A stretch of 64,000 nt of DNA from an uncultured Alphaproteobacteria bacterium (GCA_902580765.1 CACHLW010000005.1:1-64000), one strand, 5' to 3'; positions 11,422-22,382 are shown, counted from the stretch's first letter. Numbers and translations are program-made. Notes: generated by a model from the letters alone, not told the origin.

Positions 11422-12330
11422 TTAATTTGTTTTTTTTATTTCGACTCTTCTATTTGCTGGTTGTTTGGTATCATCCGGAGTATCCACAGCTAAAGATTTC
11501 TCACCTTTACCTAAAATTTTAATATAATTTGGATTAATTCCATAATTAATTAAAATTTCTTTTACAACCTCTGCTCTTTTGATTGATAATGATAAATTAT
11601 ATTTATTTGTTCCTTTAGTATCAGTATGCCCAACGACAAGATACTCGTTAATAACGTTTCCATATTTATTTAAAAATTTTTCTATCTTGTCTTTACTAAC
11701 TTCAGATAAATTGAATTGATCAAAATCAAAATATATTATTTGCATTAATTTTTTATTTTCATTTTTAGTAACAATCGTTACTTCATCCTTCGTTTCATTC
11801 TCTAAATTACTATTTTGGTTATCTAAAGTTTCCTGCTCATTTGCTTGAGTAGATATTTTATCATAAATATTATGCATGGATTTTAAGAAATCATTCTTGC
11901 AACTATTAATATCCCATGTTTGCCAATTTTCTTCCTGTTGCTCTGACCAGCAATCTAATGAAGAAATAGCTCTTGCTAAATTAAAAGGATCAATCTTTTT
12001 TGCGTCTTTATAAATTGTCATAAGGTTATCATATGCAATTGTTATTTCATTAATATTTTCTTCTGGAATTTTCCAATATGAAATTTCTTCAGGATATATT
12101 TCATCAGTTTCTAAACTCTTGAGAGCTTTTTCAGAATATAACTTTGCAGAATTCCAATCATGCATTTCTTCTGCCTCGAAACTAGCTCTTTTTTTGTATT
12201 CGGATAGTAAGTGTTCTTGAAAGTTTTTTGGTTCTTTATTTTCCATTTTAGAGAGTTGTTTATAACTAGCTGAACAACCGCCTAAAAAAATTAGTAAATA
12301 TATAATAGGTAGTAATAATTTAAGTTTCAT
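11422..12330 (-). CDS. OmpA-family lipoprotein with an uncharacterised N-terminal domain
   Basis: Lipobox FLGGCSA; C-terminal OmpA domain (IYFDFDQFNLS...VVGHTDTKGTNKYNLSLSIKRAEVVKEILINYGI...NRRVEI). Confidence 0.85.
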   Translation of the reverse strand: MKLKLLLPIIYLLIFLGGCSASYKQLSKMENKEPKNFQEHLLSEYKKRASFEAEEMHDWNSAKLYSEKALKSLETDEIYPEEISYWKIPEENINEITIAYDNLMTIYKDAKKIDPFNLARAISSLDCWSEQQEENWQTWDINSCKNDFLKSMHNIYDKISTQANEQETLDNQNSNLENETKDEVTIVTKNENKKLMQIIYFDFDQFNLSEVSKDKIEKFLNKYGNVINEYLVVGHTDTKGTNKYNLSLSIKRAEVVKEILINYGINPNYIKILGKGEKSLAVDTPDDTKQPANRRVEIKKTN

Positions 12331-12376
12331 ATAGTAGAAATATCAAAATTTGCTGTCAAAACTAAGACGAAAATTT

Positions 12377-12391
12377 GACCTAATTAAGGTC
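12377..12391. promoter_or_regulatory. Short dyad GACCT-AATTA-AGGTC in the divergent OmpA/DmdA-like intergenic region; candidate operator
   Basis: Imperfect inverted repeat; pattern only. Confidence 0.3.
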
Positions 12392-12481
12392 CACCATTTT
12401 TTTTACATCACATACATTTTATCATTGCAGAGTATTTAAAGATTAAATACAGAAATAGCATATTTATTTAAGGAGTTTATA

Positions 12482-13813
12482 ATGATTAAACATTCTACGT
12501 CGGTGGATCAATCGGACAGAAAGGTTCCCTACAATTTAAGACAAAGTGGTCCTACACCAGTCCAGATGCTTATTTCAACCAGAGTGAGAAAATCACCTTA
12601 TTGGCATTTGTCAATGGAGGCGGGATGTTGGAGAGCAACAGTTTATAATAGAATTTATCATCCAAGAGGTTACGTAAAGCCTGAAGATGGTGGAGCAATG
12701 GTTGAGTATGAGGCAATTAAAAACCATGTTACTATGTGGAATGTTGCTGTCGAAAGACAAATTCAGGTTAAAGGTCCTGATGCTGAGGCATTTGTTGATT
12801 ATGTTATAACTAGAGATGCTTCTAAAATATCTCCAATGAGAGGAAGATACGTTATTCTTTGTAATCAATATGGCGGTGTTTTAAATGACCCTATTCTTCT
12901 TAGAATTTCAAAGGATGAATTTTGGTTTTCATTATCTGACTCAGATATTGGTCTTTATTTACAGGGTGTAAATCATGATAATAGGTTTAATGTTAATATT
13001 GACGAAATTGATGTAAGCCCAGTTCAAATTCAAGGCCCCAAAGCGCATGCTTTGATGAATGATTTAATAGGTGATCAAGTTAAAGTTGATGAAATGCCAT
13101 TCTATGGACTTGCTGCTGCGAAAGTAGGTGGGAGAGATTGTATAATTTCTCAGACAGGTTTCTCTGGAGAGGCTGGATTTGAAATTTATTTATATGATTC
13201 CACTAAGTATGCAGATGATATGTGGAATGCTGTTTTAGAAGCAGGAAAAAAACATAATCTTATGGTCATAGCTCCAGCTCATCATCGAAGAATCCAAGCA
13301 GGAATTCTATCTTGGGGTCAAGACATGGATAATCAGCATAATCCTTTTCAATGTAATTTAGGCTATCAAGTATCTCTATCTGGAAAAGGTGAGTGGAATA
13401 AAACTTCTGATTACGTTGGTAAGACTGTTCTTGAAAAGATGAAGGCAGATTTAAAAGATGGAAAAAAACCATATAAGCTTCAGTTAGTTGGATTAAGCTT
13501 AGGTGGAAAACCTATTGAAGAATATGCTCCTGATTTTTGGCTTGTTTCAGAAGATGGCAATGAACCTTGTGGATTCATAACATCTCCTTGGTATCATCCT
13601 GAGCAAGGAAGGAACATTGCTATGGGATATGTACCATTTGATGGGACTCTAAATAAAAATGGTTTTCCTATTGGAAATTATGGTCGCAAATTCAAAGTTC
13701 ATCTACCTGATATATATGCAGACTCACCTGGTGTGCCAGTAGATGCAGAAGTTGTGCCAATTCCTTTTACTGAATCACACAACGCTAATACAAGAGAAGT
13801 AGTAGATAAATAA
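12482..13813 (+). CDS. GcvT-family tetrahydrofolate-dependent methyltransferase/demethylase, DmdA-like (substrate uncertain)
   Basis: LISTRVRKSPYW..., VERQIQVKGPDAEAFVDYVITRD, GGVLNDPILLRI, SPVQIQGPKAHALM, QTGFSGEAGFEIYLYD; longer (443 aa) than the DmdA I recall from Pelagibacter. Confidence 0.82.
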   Translation: MIKHSTSVDQSDRKVPYNLRQSGPTPVQMLISTRVRKSPYWHLSMEAGCWRATVYNRIYHPRGYVKPEDGGAMVEYEAIKNHVTMWNVAVERQIQVKGPDAEAFVDYVITRDASKISPMRGRYVILCNQYGGVLNDPILLRISKDEFWFSLSDSDIGLYLQGVNHDNRFNVNIDEIDVSPVQIQGPKAHALMNDLIGDQVKVDEMPFYGLAAAKVGGRDCIISQTGFSGEAGFEIYLYDSTKYADDMWNAVLEAGKKHNLMVIAPAHHRRIQAGILSWGQDMDNQHNPFQCNLGYQVSLSGKGEWNKTSDYVGKTVLEKMKADLKDGKKPYKLQLVGLSLGGKPIEEYAPDFWLVSEDGNEPCGFITSPWYHPEQGRNIAMGYVPFDGTLNKNGFPIGNYGRKFKVHLPDIYADSPGVPVDAEVVPIPFTESHNANTREVVDK

Positions 13814-13821
13814 AACTTTTT

Positions 13822-13856
13822 AAGAAGCTCTATTAAATTAATAGAGCTTCTTTATT
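13822..13856. terminator. Bidirectional terminator between convergent DmdA-like gene and DsbA-like gene
   Basis: AAGAAGCTCTATTA-AAT-TAATAGAGCTTCTT perfect 14-bp arms with flanking A/T tracts. Confidence 0.88.
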
Positions 13857-14472
13857 TTAATAAAGCTTTTATTCTATCAATGGAGATATAACCAACAACA
13901 AGTTCTTCATTAACGAAAAAAGTAGGAGTGCCACGCGCACCTGATCCATTAGCTAAAAAAGAACTCAGCCTTACAATATTATTAACACTTTCTTTTGTCA
14001 TATCGATATTTAATTTAGCATCATTTAACTCAAGATTCTCAATAATTTGTTTTAGTTTTGCATTATTTAAATTTCCTTCAACTTCAAACAATGCATTATG
14101 AAAATCGATACCTTTATTCTGCATGTTTGCAGCTATAACCATATTTGCTAGTAATTTAGAAGACTCACTTAAAATTGGATGTTGTAAGAATACTATTCGC
14201 GTATCTTTTCTTTCATTTGCAATCTCAAGTAATTCAGGATGAACTTTTTTACAATATCCGCAAAAATAATCCATAAATTCAATAATAGTATTGTTCGCAT
14301 TTTCATCGCCAATTTGAACAATTCCTTCATCAGGAATAACATCTAATATTTTTAAATGAAAAGGCTTAGACTCATCAAAAAACAATTCTTTAAGAGTCAT
14401 TTCAGCCTTTATGGGAAGACAAATAAACGCAGTTATTATAACCACCAAAATTATTTTTTTGAAGTATCTCAT
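13852..14472 (-). CDS. DsbA family thiol:disulfide oxidoreductase, secreted
   Basis: Signal peptide; EFMDYFCGYCKKVHPELL (CGYC) and GTPTFFVNEELVVGY. Confidence 0.92.
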   Translation of the reverse strand: MRYFKKIILVVIITAFICLPIKAEMTLKELFFDESKPFHLKILDVIPDEGIVQIGDENANNTIIEFMDYFCGYCKKVHPELLEIANERKDTRIVFLQHPILSESSKLLANMVIAANMQNKGIDFHNALFEVEGNLNNAKLKQIIENLELNDAKLNIDMTKESVNNIVRLSSFLANGSGARGTPTFFVNEELVVGYISIDRIKALLK

Positions 14473-14526
14473 GATTGACCCACCTTATTTAATATGATTA
14501 ATGAAGTACAGTATTAAATAGTAATA

Positions 14527-16962
14527 ATGAAATCAAAGTCAAAAGTAGTTGTCATCGGTGGAGGTGCTGTAGGTGTTAGCACTCTTTATCATTTAGCTAA
14601 AAAGGGTTGGTCAGATGTAGTTCTGGTTGAAAGAAAGGAATTAACCTCAGGATCAACATGGCATGCAGCAGGGTTGCTTCCATTATTCAATATGAGTTAT
14701 TCGGTAGGTCAATTGCATAAATACGCTGTCAAACTTTACAAAACTCTTGAAGAAGAAACAGGACAAAAAGTTGGATTTAGTGTGGTTTCAAATATTCGTT
14801 TAGCAACTACTCAAGATAGAATGGATGAGTATTATCAATATTCAGGAGTAGCTAAAACAATTGGTGTAGATGTTAAATTTTTAACTCCTGATCAAGTAAA
14901 AGAAATTTGGCCACTTTGCAATACAGATGGATTAATAGGTGCAATTCAACATCCTGAAGATGGATATATTCAACCAGCTGATCTAACTCAAGCTCTTGCA
15001 AAAGGAGCAAGAGACAAAGGTGCAGAAATTTATAGAAACACTTCTGTAATTGGAATTAAAAAAAATAAAGATGATTTATGGATTGTAGAAACTGATAAAG
15101 GATCTATTGAATGTGAGCATGTAGTTTCATGTAGTGGTAATTTTGCAAGACAGACTGGAAAGATGGTTGGACTTGATATACCTGTTATACCAGTTGAACA
15201 CCAATACATTGTTACTGACGATCATCCTGAAATATTAAAAAGAAAAGAACAAGGACTTCCTGAAATGGGAGTCTTGAGAGATTCTGATAGTTCTTGGTAC
15301 ATGCGTGAAGAAAGAGGAGGATTGATTTTAGGACCTTATGAAAAAGGGGCTCCTGTATGTTATGTCGATGGACCTGATAAAGAATCTGAATTCGAATTAT
15401 TTCAAGAAGATCTGGAGCGTTTAGAGCCTCACATTGAATCGGCAATGCACCGTGTTCCTATTTTTGGAGAAGTTGGAGTTAAGAAAGTTTACAATGGTGC
15501 TATTTGTTATACACCAGATGGAAGTCCAATTGTTGGACCGGCATGGGGACTTAAAAATTTCTGGTTAAATGAAGGTCATAGTTTTGGAATTACTGCAGCT
15601 GGTGGTGCTGGATGGCAAATTGCTGAATGGATAGTAGACGGTGAACCTACAATTGATATGTTAGGAGTAGATCCTAGAAGGTTTGGTGATTATGCAACTG
15701 AAGCATATTTAATTAAAAAGAATGAAGAAGCTTACGCGAACGTCTTTACAGTACACTATCCTGACGAGGAAAGGGAAGAGGGACGTCCATTAAGACAAGC
15801 TCCTTGTTATGATAGATTAAAAAATCTTGGTGCAGTTTTTGGTCAAAAGTTTGGTTGGGAGCGCGCTAACTGGTTTGCACCTTCAAAAGAATTACAAAAA
15901 GATGATTGGTCATTTAGACGATCAAAATGGTTTAAGCATGTTGGCAACGAATGCTTAAATGTTCAAGATAATGCTGGTCTTCTAGATATGACTGCTTTTG
16001 CTAAATGTCGGATTTCAGGACCGGGTGCAGAAGAGTTTCTAGACTACTTAGTTGCAAACAAAATCCCTAAAAAAATTGGAAGAGTAAATCTTTGTCATGC
16101 ACTAAATACTGCTGGAGGAGTTCACTCAGAATTTACAATTGCTAAAGAAAAAGAAAATTCGTTTTATTTAGTTTCAGCTGGAGCATTTCAACGATTAGAT
16201 CATGATTGGATTCATAAATGGATGCCCAAAGATGGATCAGTAATTTATGAAAATCTAACTAATAGTATGGGTGTTCTTGTTTTAGCCGGTCCTAAATCGA
16301 GAGATATTCTTTCCAAAATTACTAAGACTGATTTATCTAATGAAAATTTCCCATGGTTATCCTCAAAAAAAATCAATGTTGGTTTAGCTCCTAGTATTGC
16401 TATGCGAATGAATTTTGTTGGAGAACTAGGATGGGAATTACATCATCCTATTGAATATCAAAACCATATTTTTGATAAATTGATCGAAGCAGGAAAAGAT
16501 CATGGGCTTAAACCATTTGGTATTAGAGCGATGGAAAGCTTACGTGTTGAAAAAACCTACAAATTGGTTGGTACAGAAATGTCTATTGAATATGCAGCTT
16601 TTGAGTCTGGATTAGAGAGATTTGTACATTTAAATAAAGGGAATTTTATTGGAAGAGATTCTCTTGTTAAATGGCAGCAAAATGGTTTTAAAAACAAAAT
16701 GGTAACTTTAGAGGTTCATGATGTTGAAGATGCAGATGCATTGGGTAATAATCCAATTTATAATAATGGCAGAGTTATAGGTCGTGCGACAGGAGGTAAC
16801 TATGGTTTTAGAGTGAAAAAATCATTAGCTATTGGTATGGTGGATCCTCAATATGCAGACATTGGTCAAAAATTAGAAATGGATATATTAGATAAAAAAT
16901 ACAATATAACTGTTATAGAGGATAGTCCTTATGATCCTAAAAATGAAAAACTAAAACAATAG
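14527..16962 (+). CDS. FAD-dependent oxidoreductase with C-terminal GcvT domain (dimethylglycine/sarcosine dehydrogenase-like)
   Basis: [32 protein letters not shown] (covalent-flavin motif of DMGDH/SarDH family), C-terminal GcvT fold ([16 protein letters not shown]...[20 protein letters not shown]). Confidence 0.88.
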   Translation: MKSKSKVVVIGGGAVGVSTLYHLAKKGWSDVVLVERKELTSGSTWHAAGLLPLFNMSYSVGQLHKYAVKLYKTLEEETGQKVGFSVVSNIRLATTQDRMDEYYQYSGVAKTIGVDVKFLTPDQVKEIWPLCNTDGLIGAIQHPEDGYIQPADLTQALAKGARDKGAEIYRNTSVIGIKKNKDDLWIVETDKGSIECEHVVSCSGNFARQTGKMVGLDIPVIPVEHQYIVTDDHPEILKRKEQGLPEMGVLRDSDSSWYMREERGGLILGPYEKGAPVCYVDGPDKESEFELFQEDLERLEPHIESAMHRVPIFGEVGVKKVYNGAICYTPDGSPIVGPAWGLKNFWLNEGHSFGITAAGGAGWQIAEWIVDGEPTIDMLGVDPRRFGDYATEAYLIKKNEEAYANVFTVHYPDEEREEGRPLRQAPCYDRLKNLGAVFGQKFGWERANWFAPSKELQKDDWSFRRSKWFKHVGNECLNVQDNAGLLDMTAFAKCRISGPGAEEFLDYLVANKIPKKIGRVNLCHALNTAGGVHSEFTIAKEKENSFYLVSAGAFQRLDHDWIHKWMPKDGSVIYENLTNSMGVLVLAGPKSRDILSKITKTDLSNENFPWLSSKKINVGLAPSIAMRMNFVGELGWELHHPIEYQNHIFDKLIEAGKDHGLKPFGIRAMESLRVEKTYKLVGTEMSIEYAAFESGLERFVHLNKGNFIGRDSLVKWQQNGFKNKMVTLEVHDVEDADALGNNPIYNNGRVIGRATGGNYGFRVKKSLAIGMVDPQYADIGQKLEMDILDKKYNITVIEDSPYDPKNEKLKQ

Positions 16963-16963
16963 T

Positions 16964-17713
16964 ATGAAGTTACTTGTTACCGTAAAAAGAGTCATAGATT
17001 ATAATGTTCAAATCAGGGTTAAAGCTGATGGTTCTGGAGTTGAAAAAGATAATGTAAAAATGTCCATGAATCCTCCTGATGAAAACGCAGTAGAAGAAGC
17101 TCTACGAATTAAAGAAGCTGGTAAAGCAGATGAAATTATAATTCTTTCTATAGGTAATGATAAGGCACAAGAAACTATTCGAACTGCATTAGCAATGGGA
17201 GCTGATAGGGGTATTCATATTAAAACAGACAATGACTTAGAACCTCTAGCTATTTCTAAAATAATTTCTAAAGTTGCTGAAGAAGAAAAACCATCAATTA
17301 TTTTAATGGGAAAACAAGCCATCGATGATGACTCTAATCAAACTGGTCAAATGACATCTGCATTACTCAATTGGCCTCAGGCTACATTTGCATCTAAAAT
17401 TGAAATTGATGGCCAAAATGCAATCGTTACTAGAGAAATAGATGAAGGTTTAGAAAGAATAAAAGTGTCTATACCATTTGTAGCATCATGTGATCTTCGA
17501 CTGAATGAACCTAGGTATGCTTCTTTACCAAATATAATGAAAGCAAAGAAAAAATCAATTGATACAAAAGAAGCATCTTCACTTGGTATAAATATAGAAC
17601 CGAGAATTGAACAATTAAAAGTAGAAGAACCACCTGTTAGACAAAAAGGAATTATGGTAAGTGATGTTGCTGAATTGGTTCAAAAACTAAAACATGAGGC
17701 AAAAGTTATATGA
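16964..17713 (+). CDS. etfB: Electron transfer flavoprotein subunit beta
   Basis: [19 protein letters not shown]...[17 protein letters not shown]...[20 protein letters not shown]. Confidence 0.96.
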   Translation: MKLLVTVKRVIDYNVQIRVKADGSGVEKDNVKMSMNPPDENAVEEALRIKEAGKADEIIILSIGNDKAQETIRTALAMGADRGIHIKTDNDLEPLAISKIISKVAEEEKPSIILMGKQAIDDDSNQTGQMTSALLNWPQATFASKIEIDGQNAIVTREIDEGLERIKVSIPFVASCDLRLNEPRYASLPNIMKAKKKSIDTKEASSLGINIEPRIEQLKVEEPPVRQKGIMVSDVAELVQKLKHEAKVI

Positions 17714-18663
17714 CAATATTAGTATTAGCAGAACATAATAATATAGATATCAAATCATCTACCTTAAATACTATATCTGCAGCATCGCAAATAGACCAAG
17801 ATATCCATGTTTTGGTAACAGGCTATGAATGTGAAGAGTTAGCTAAAAATATCTCTAAATGTGAAAAAGTTTCAAAAGTATATTTAGTCAATAATGAAAA
17901 ACTTAAAAACCCAATTGCTGAAAACATTGAGCCTATCGTTGTATCTTTGGCTAATAATTATACCCACATAATGGCACCTGCAACAACATTTGGTAAAAAT
18001 ATTTTTCCAAGAATTGCCGTTAAACTAGATATTGCACAAGTTAGTGATGTTATAAAAATAATAAGTTCCGATACTTTTATGAGGCCAATTTACGCTGGTA
18101 ACGCTATTGCAACAGTTAAATCAAATGACGAGATTAAAGTAGTAACAGTAAGACCAACATCTTTTGACTCTGTTGAAACTAGCGGTGGAAAAGAACAGGT
18201 CGAAAATATTTCTTTTGATAATGATAGTGGCAGTGTTGAATTTATAGATAGAGAAGAATCTCAATCTGAAAGACCAGAGTTAAGTACTGCTCGAGTTGTG
18301 ATATCTGGTGGCAGAGGATTACAAAGCGCTGAAAATTTTAAACTTTTAAATGAAATAGCAGACAAGCTTAATGCGGCAGTTGGAGCTTCTCGTGCTGCTG
18401 TAGATGCTGGTTATGTTTCTAATGATTATCAAGTTGGGCAAACTGGCAAAGTAGTTGTCCCAGATTTGTATATTGCTGTCGGAATTTCTGGTGCAATACA
18501 GCACTTAGCGGGTATGAAAGAAAGTAAGGTAATTGTTGCAATCAATAAAGATGAAGAAGCCCCAATATTTAATGTCGCTGACTATGGATTAAATGCTGAT
18601 TTATTTGAGGCATTGCCTCAATTATCTTCTGAACTAGATAAATTAAATACTATTCAACAATAA
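17710..18663 (+). CDS. etfA: Electron transfer flavoprotein subunit alpha
   Basis: C-terminal FAD motif [17 protein letters not shown]...[45 protein letters not shown]. Confidence 0.96.
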   Translation: MTILVLAEHNNIDIKSSTLNTISAASQIDQDIHVLVTGYECEELAKNISKCEKVSKVYLVNNEKLKNPIAENIEPIVVSLANNYTHIMAPATTFGKNIFPRIAVKLDIAQVSDVIKIISSDTFMRPIYAGNAIATVKSNDEIKVVTVRPTSFDSVETSGGKEQVENISFDNDSGSVEFIDREESQSERPELSTARVVISGGRGLQSAENFKLLNEIADKLNAAVGASRAAVDAGYVSNDYQVGQTGKVVVPDLYIAVGISGAIQHLAGMKESKVIVAINKDEEAPIFNVADYGLNADLFEALPQLSSELDKLNTIQQ

Positions 18664-18686
18664 ATTAATTTATTACAATAAATAAA

Positions 18687-20315
18687 ATGGAAGTAGAACG
18701 CGAGTCAATGGACTATGATGTTGTAGTGGTAGGTGCTGGTCCATCAGGCCTTTCAACTGCAATTAAACTAAAACAGTTGAATCCAGAAATTAATGTTTGT
18801 GTATTAGAAAAGGGATCAGAGGTAGGAGCCCATATTTTAAGTGGTAATGTATTTGAAACAAGAGCACTCGATGAATTAATACCTGATTGGAGAAGTAAAG
18901 ACTCACCAATTAAAACTAAAGTAACAAAAGAAAAGTTTTTATTCTTATCTAAGAAAGGCTCATTAAATTGGCCTACATGGCTTCTTCCTAGTGTACAAAA
19001 AAATCATAACAATTATATCATTAGTCTTGCAAATTTATGTAGATGGCTTGCAAGTGAGGCTGAAAATTTAGGAGTAGAAATTTTTCCAGGATTTGCGGCA
19101 TCTAAAATATTATATTCAGATGAAGATCATGTAATTGGTGTACAAACTGGTGATATGGGTATTGATAAAGATGGTAACAAAAAAGATAGTTTTGAACCAG
19201 GAATAAATATTAACGCTAAAGTAACAGTCTTTGCTGAGGGTTGTAGAGGTCATTTAGGAAAAGAATTAATTAAAAAATATAATTTATCAAAAGATAAGTC
19301 ACCACAACAATACGGAATTGGGTTTAAAGAAATTTGGGAAGTAGATGAAAGTCAGCATGAAGAGGGTCTTGTCATGCATACTGCGGGATGGCCATTAGAT
19401 AATGCAACTTATGGAGGTAGTTTTTGTTATCATGCTGAAAATAAACAAATATTTTTGGGATACGTAATCGGTCTTGATTATAAAAATCCTTATTTATCAC
19501 CTTATGATGAATTTCAAAAATTTAAAACCCACCCAGCAATTAAGAAAATTCTTACTAATGGAAAACGTATCGCTTATGGAGCAAGGGCACTTATTGAAGG
19601 TGGTATTCAAAGTTTACCTACAATGTATATGCCGGGCGGATTACTAGTTGGATGCGATGCAGGCACCTTAAATATGCCAAAGATTAAAGGTTCACATACT
19701 GCAATGAAAAGTGGAATTATAGCTGCTGAAACAATTAATGATTATTTAAGTAAATCTGTATCTCTTGCAGCATATGAAGATAAATTTAAAAGTTCATGGC
19801 TTTATAAAGAATTGTTTGCAGCAAGGAATGTAAAACCTAGTTTTAATTGGGGGTTAATACCTGCAATAATATTTACCGGAATTGATCAAATAATATTTAG
19901 AGGCAAGCTTCCTTTTACATTGAAACACAAACATGCTGATCATGAAGCTTTACAATTAGCAAAAGATTCAAAAAAAATAGATTATCCAAAATATGATGGA
20001 ATATTTACTTTTGATAAAACCAGTTCTGTTTATTTGACTGGAACTAACCATGAAGCTGATCAGCCAGTGCATTTACAATTGAAGGATAAGGAATTACCAA
20101 TAAAATTTACTTTAAATGCTTTCGATGAGCCATCTCAAAGATATTGTCCTGCTGGTGTATATGAGATTGATAAGACTGATATTCAAAATCCTAAATTTAT
20201 AATTAATGCACAAAACTGTATTCATTGTAAAACATGCGATATTAAAGAGCCATCACAAAACATAAATTGGGTTGTACCTGAAGGTAGTGGGGGGCCAAAT
20301 TATGCAAATATGTAA
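18687..20315 (+). CDS. Electron transfer flavoprotein-ubiquinone oxidoreductase
   Basis: DVVVVGAGPSGLSTAIKLKQLN...GGLLVGCDAGTLNMPKIKGSHTAMKSG, C-terminal 4Fe-4S motif INAQNCIHCKTCDIKEPSQNINWVVPEGSGGPNY. Confidence 0.97.
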   Translation: MEVERESMDYDVVVVGAGPSGLSTAIKLKQLNPEINVCVLEKGSEVGAHILSGNVFETRALDELIPDWRSKDSPIKTKVTKEKFLFLSKKGSLNWPTWLLPSVQKNHNNYIISLANLCRWLASEAENLGVEIFPGFAASKILYSDEDHVIGVQTGDMGIDKDGNKKDSFEPGININAKVTVFAEGCRGHLGKELIKKYNLSKDKSPQQYGIGFKEIWEVDESQHEEGLVMHTAGWPLDNATYGGSFCYHAENKQIFLGYVIGLDYKNPYLSPYDEFQKFKTHPAIKKILTNGKRIAYGARALIEGGIQSLPTMYMPGGLLVGCDAGTLNMPKIKGSHTAMKSGIIAAETINDYLSKSVSLAAYEDKFKSSWLYKELFAARNVKPSFNWGLIPAIIFTGIDQIIFRGKLPFTLKHKHADHEALQLAKDSKKIDYPKYDGIFTFDKTSSVYLTGTNHEADQPVHLQLKDKELPIKFTLNAFDEPSQRYCPAGVYEIDKTDIQNPKFIINAQNCIHCKTCDIKEPSQNINWVVPEGSGGPNYANM

Positions 20316-20361
20316 TATATCTCAAAAATACTTATTTTATTTAAATTGATTAATTTTCATT

Positions 20362-21189
20362 ATGAAAAATAAAATTGTATTTACTTTTGCAACAGCTGAA
20401 GTAAATTTTATTGGCCAAATATTTATTAAGATTACTGAATTATTAACAGGAAAATTAAAATTAAAAAAATTATATGATGAATATTTATCAGAAAATAGAC
20501 CTCCTGAGCTTTTTTGGGATGATGCAGTAGATAAATTAAATTTTACTTTAATAACTAACTTTCAGGAAGGTAGTTACATTCCCAAAAAAGGAAAATTAAT
20601 TGTTATAGCAAATCATGCTTTTGGTGTTGCTGATGGCGTATCCATATGTTCAGCAATTTCAAAAGTAAGACAAGATTATAAAATGGTTACACATAAAGTC
20701 TTAAGGCAAGCAGAGGCAGTAAAAGATAAAATATTACCAATTGATTTTAATGAAAATAGAGAAGCTCTAATAACTAACATTAATACACGTAAAGAAGCTG
20801 AAAAAGTTTTGCATAATGAAGGTGTTCTAGTTCTTTTTCCTTCTGGAACGATAGCAACTAAACAAAACTTAAAAAAAAATACAAAAGCTGACGATGGTGA
20901 GTGGAAACAATGGGTATCGAAACTTGTTCTTAAAACTAAAAGCCCTGTGTTACCAATTTTTTTTGACGGTCAAAATAGTCAACTTTACCACATTGCTAAT
21001 AAAATTGGACAAACATTTAGATACTCTTTATGTATGTATGAACTGAAAAGAAAGATAGGTGATGATATCTATATGTACTTTGGCTCACTTATACCTTACG
21101 AAAACCTTGAAAAAATTGGAGATATAAAAAAAATTACTCAGTACTTAAGGTCAACTACATATTCTTTAGATCCACAATTTAATAATTAA
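20362..21189 (+). CDS. PlsC-like acyltransferase
   Basis: VIANHAFGVADGVSI (NHxxxxxD-like) and LVLFPSGTIA motifs. Confidence 0.8.
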   Translation: MKNKIVFTFATAEVNFIGQIFIKITELLTGKLKLKKLYDEYLSENRPPELFWDDAVDKLNFTLITNFQEGSYIPKKGKLIVIANHAFGVADGVSICSAISKVRQDYKMVTHKVLRQAEAVKDKILPIDFNENREALITNINTRKEAEKVLHNEGVLVLFPSGTIATKQNLKKNTKADDGEWKQWVSKLVLKTKSPVLPIFFDGQNSQLYHIANKIGQTFRYSLCMYELKRKIGDDIYMYFGSLIPYENLEKIGDIKKITQYLRSTTYSLDPQFNN

Positions 21190-21227
21190 ATATTTATTTT
21201 TTACACTTACCGTTTTATAGAGTTCTT

Positions 21228-21899
21228 ATGGTGGGTTTTGTTGGTTTACAAGCAAGAAGAAGAAGAAGAAACAGAATCTTACTAGTCATTTCAATTATAG
21301 CTATCTTTGGTATTTTTTTCTATTTGCCTTCTTTAGATTTTTCAACTGAGCAAACTGAGCCACCTATTGAAATCATTCCTAGTAGTGTCGTTGATGAATC
21401 AAGTTTACGATCTGAAATACAAGAACTTAAACTTGAGATATTTCAAAAAGATCAGCGATTAAAATTTAGAGATGATCAAATAAAAAACTTACGTGAAGAA
21501 ATAGCTGATTTAAATGAATCATTCGATACAATTAAGAATGATTATGAAAAATCTCTTAAAAATATATCAGATATAGAAAATAAACCATTAGAAAATAATT
21601 CAGAAAGTAATGAGAAACTTAATAAACTTGAAAATAAAATAACTGAATTAAATAAACAATTGTCAAAATATGAAGACCTTGTTCAAAAATTAGAAATAGA
21701 ATTAGAAAATTCTGCATCAACAGAAGATATAGAAGAAGTAAATATTGAAAATTCAATACTAAAATCAGAACTTAGACAGATTGAACAAAAAAATCGTAGT
21801 TTTGAAAATGAATTAAATGAATTAATAAAAATAATTAAAAATAAAGATAAAGAAATAGAAGATTTAATTTATTTAAAAGATTCTCAACATCATGGTTGA
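21228..21899 (+). CDS. Hypothetical membrane-anchored coiled-coil protein
   Basis: One TM segment near N-terminus, then long Glu/Lys/Leu heptad-rich region. Confidence 0.65.
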   Translation: MVGFVGLQARRRRRNRILLVISIIAIFGIFFYLPSLDFSTEQTEPPIEIIPSSVVDESSLRSEIQELKLEIFQKDQRLKFRDDQIKNLREEIADLNESFDTIKNDYEKSLKNISDIENKPLENNSESNEKLNKLENKITELNKQLSKYEDLVQKLEIELENSASTEDIEEVNIENSILKSELRQIEQKNRSFENELNELIKIIKNKDKEIEDLIYLKDSQHHG

Positions 21900-22382
21900 T
21901 TATTTATTTTTCTTTCTGAATAAATAGGGTTCTTCAAAATCCCCAATCCATATACCCTTTTTATCTCGTTTTGCTTCTTCTTCTTCTTCAATATAATCTT
22001 TTGAATAATAGCGATAAGCAATCGCCCATCCATTCATAACCATTGCGCTATTTAAATCTAAATTATCTTTATAGCAGATTCCAATAAATCTATTATATCT
22101 ATCCTTACCTTTTGTGATGCATTCAATTTTATTATTACCAATTAATTCCTTTAAGAACTTTGTTGATTCCACACCACAATTCCAGACTTTACTATTTTTA
22201 TTACATGTTTGATTTGTCTCAGGAGCATCAATAGCATGCAGTCTTATTTTATTTTTATTAATATGTATAGTATCACCATCAATTACTTTTGCTTTTCCAA
22301 ATATAGTTTTGCCAGATGATACTGTGCTTAATGAAATTAAGATAAAAAATAAATTAAATATTAAGATTTTTACTACCATCAA
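21900..22382 (-). CDS. Secreted thermonuclease (SNase) family protein
   Basis: Signal peptide; GKAKVIDGDTIHINKNKIRLHAIDAPETNQTC...KELIGNNKIECITKGKDRYNRFIGICY. Confidence 0.92.
   Translation of the reverse strand: MMVVKILIFNLFFILISLSTVSSGKTIFGKAKVIDGDTIHINKNKIRLHAIDAPETNQTCNKNSKVWNCGVESTKFLKELIGNNKIECITKGKDRYNRFIGICYKDNLDLNSAMVMNGWAIAYRYYSKDYIEEEEEAKRDKKGIWIGDFEEPYLFRKKNK

Noticed and set aside
12331-12481. Glycine/SAM-type riboswitch upstream of the DmdA-like gene
   Set aside because: I could not recognise conserved riboswitch core motifs; an Infernal/Rfam scan would be needed
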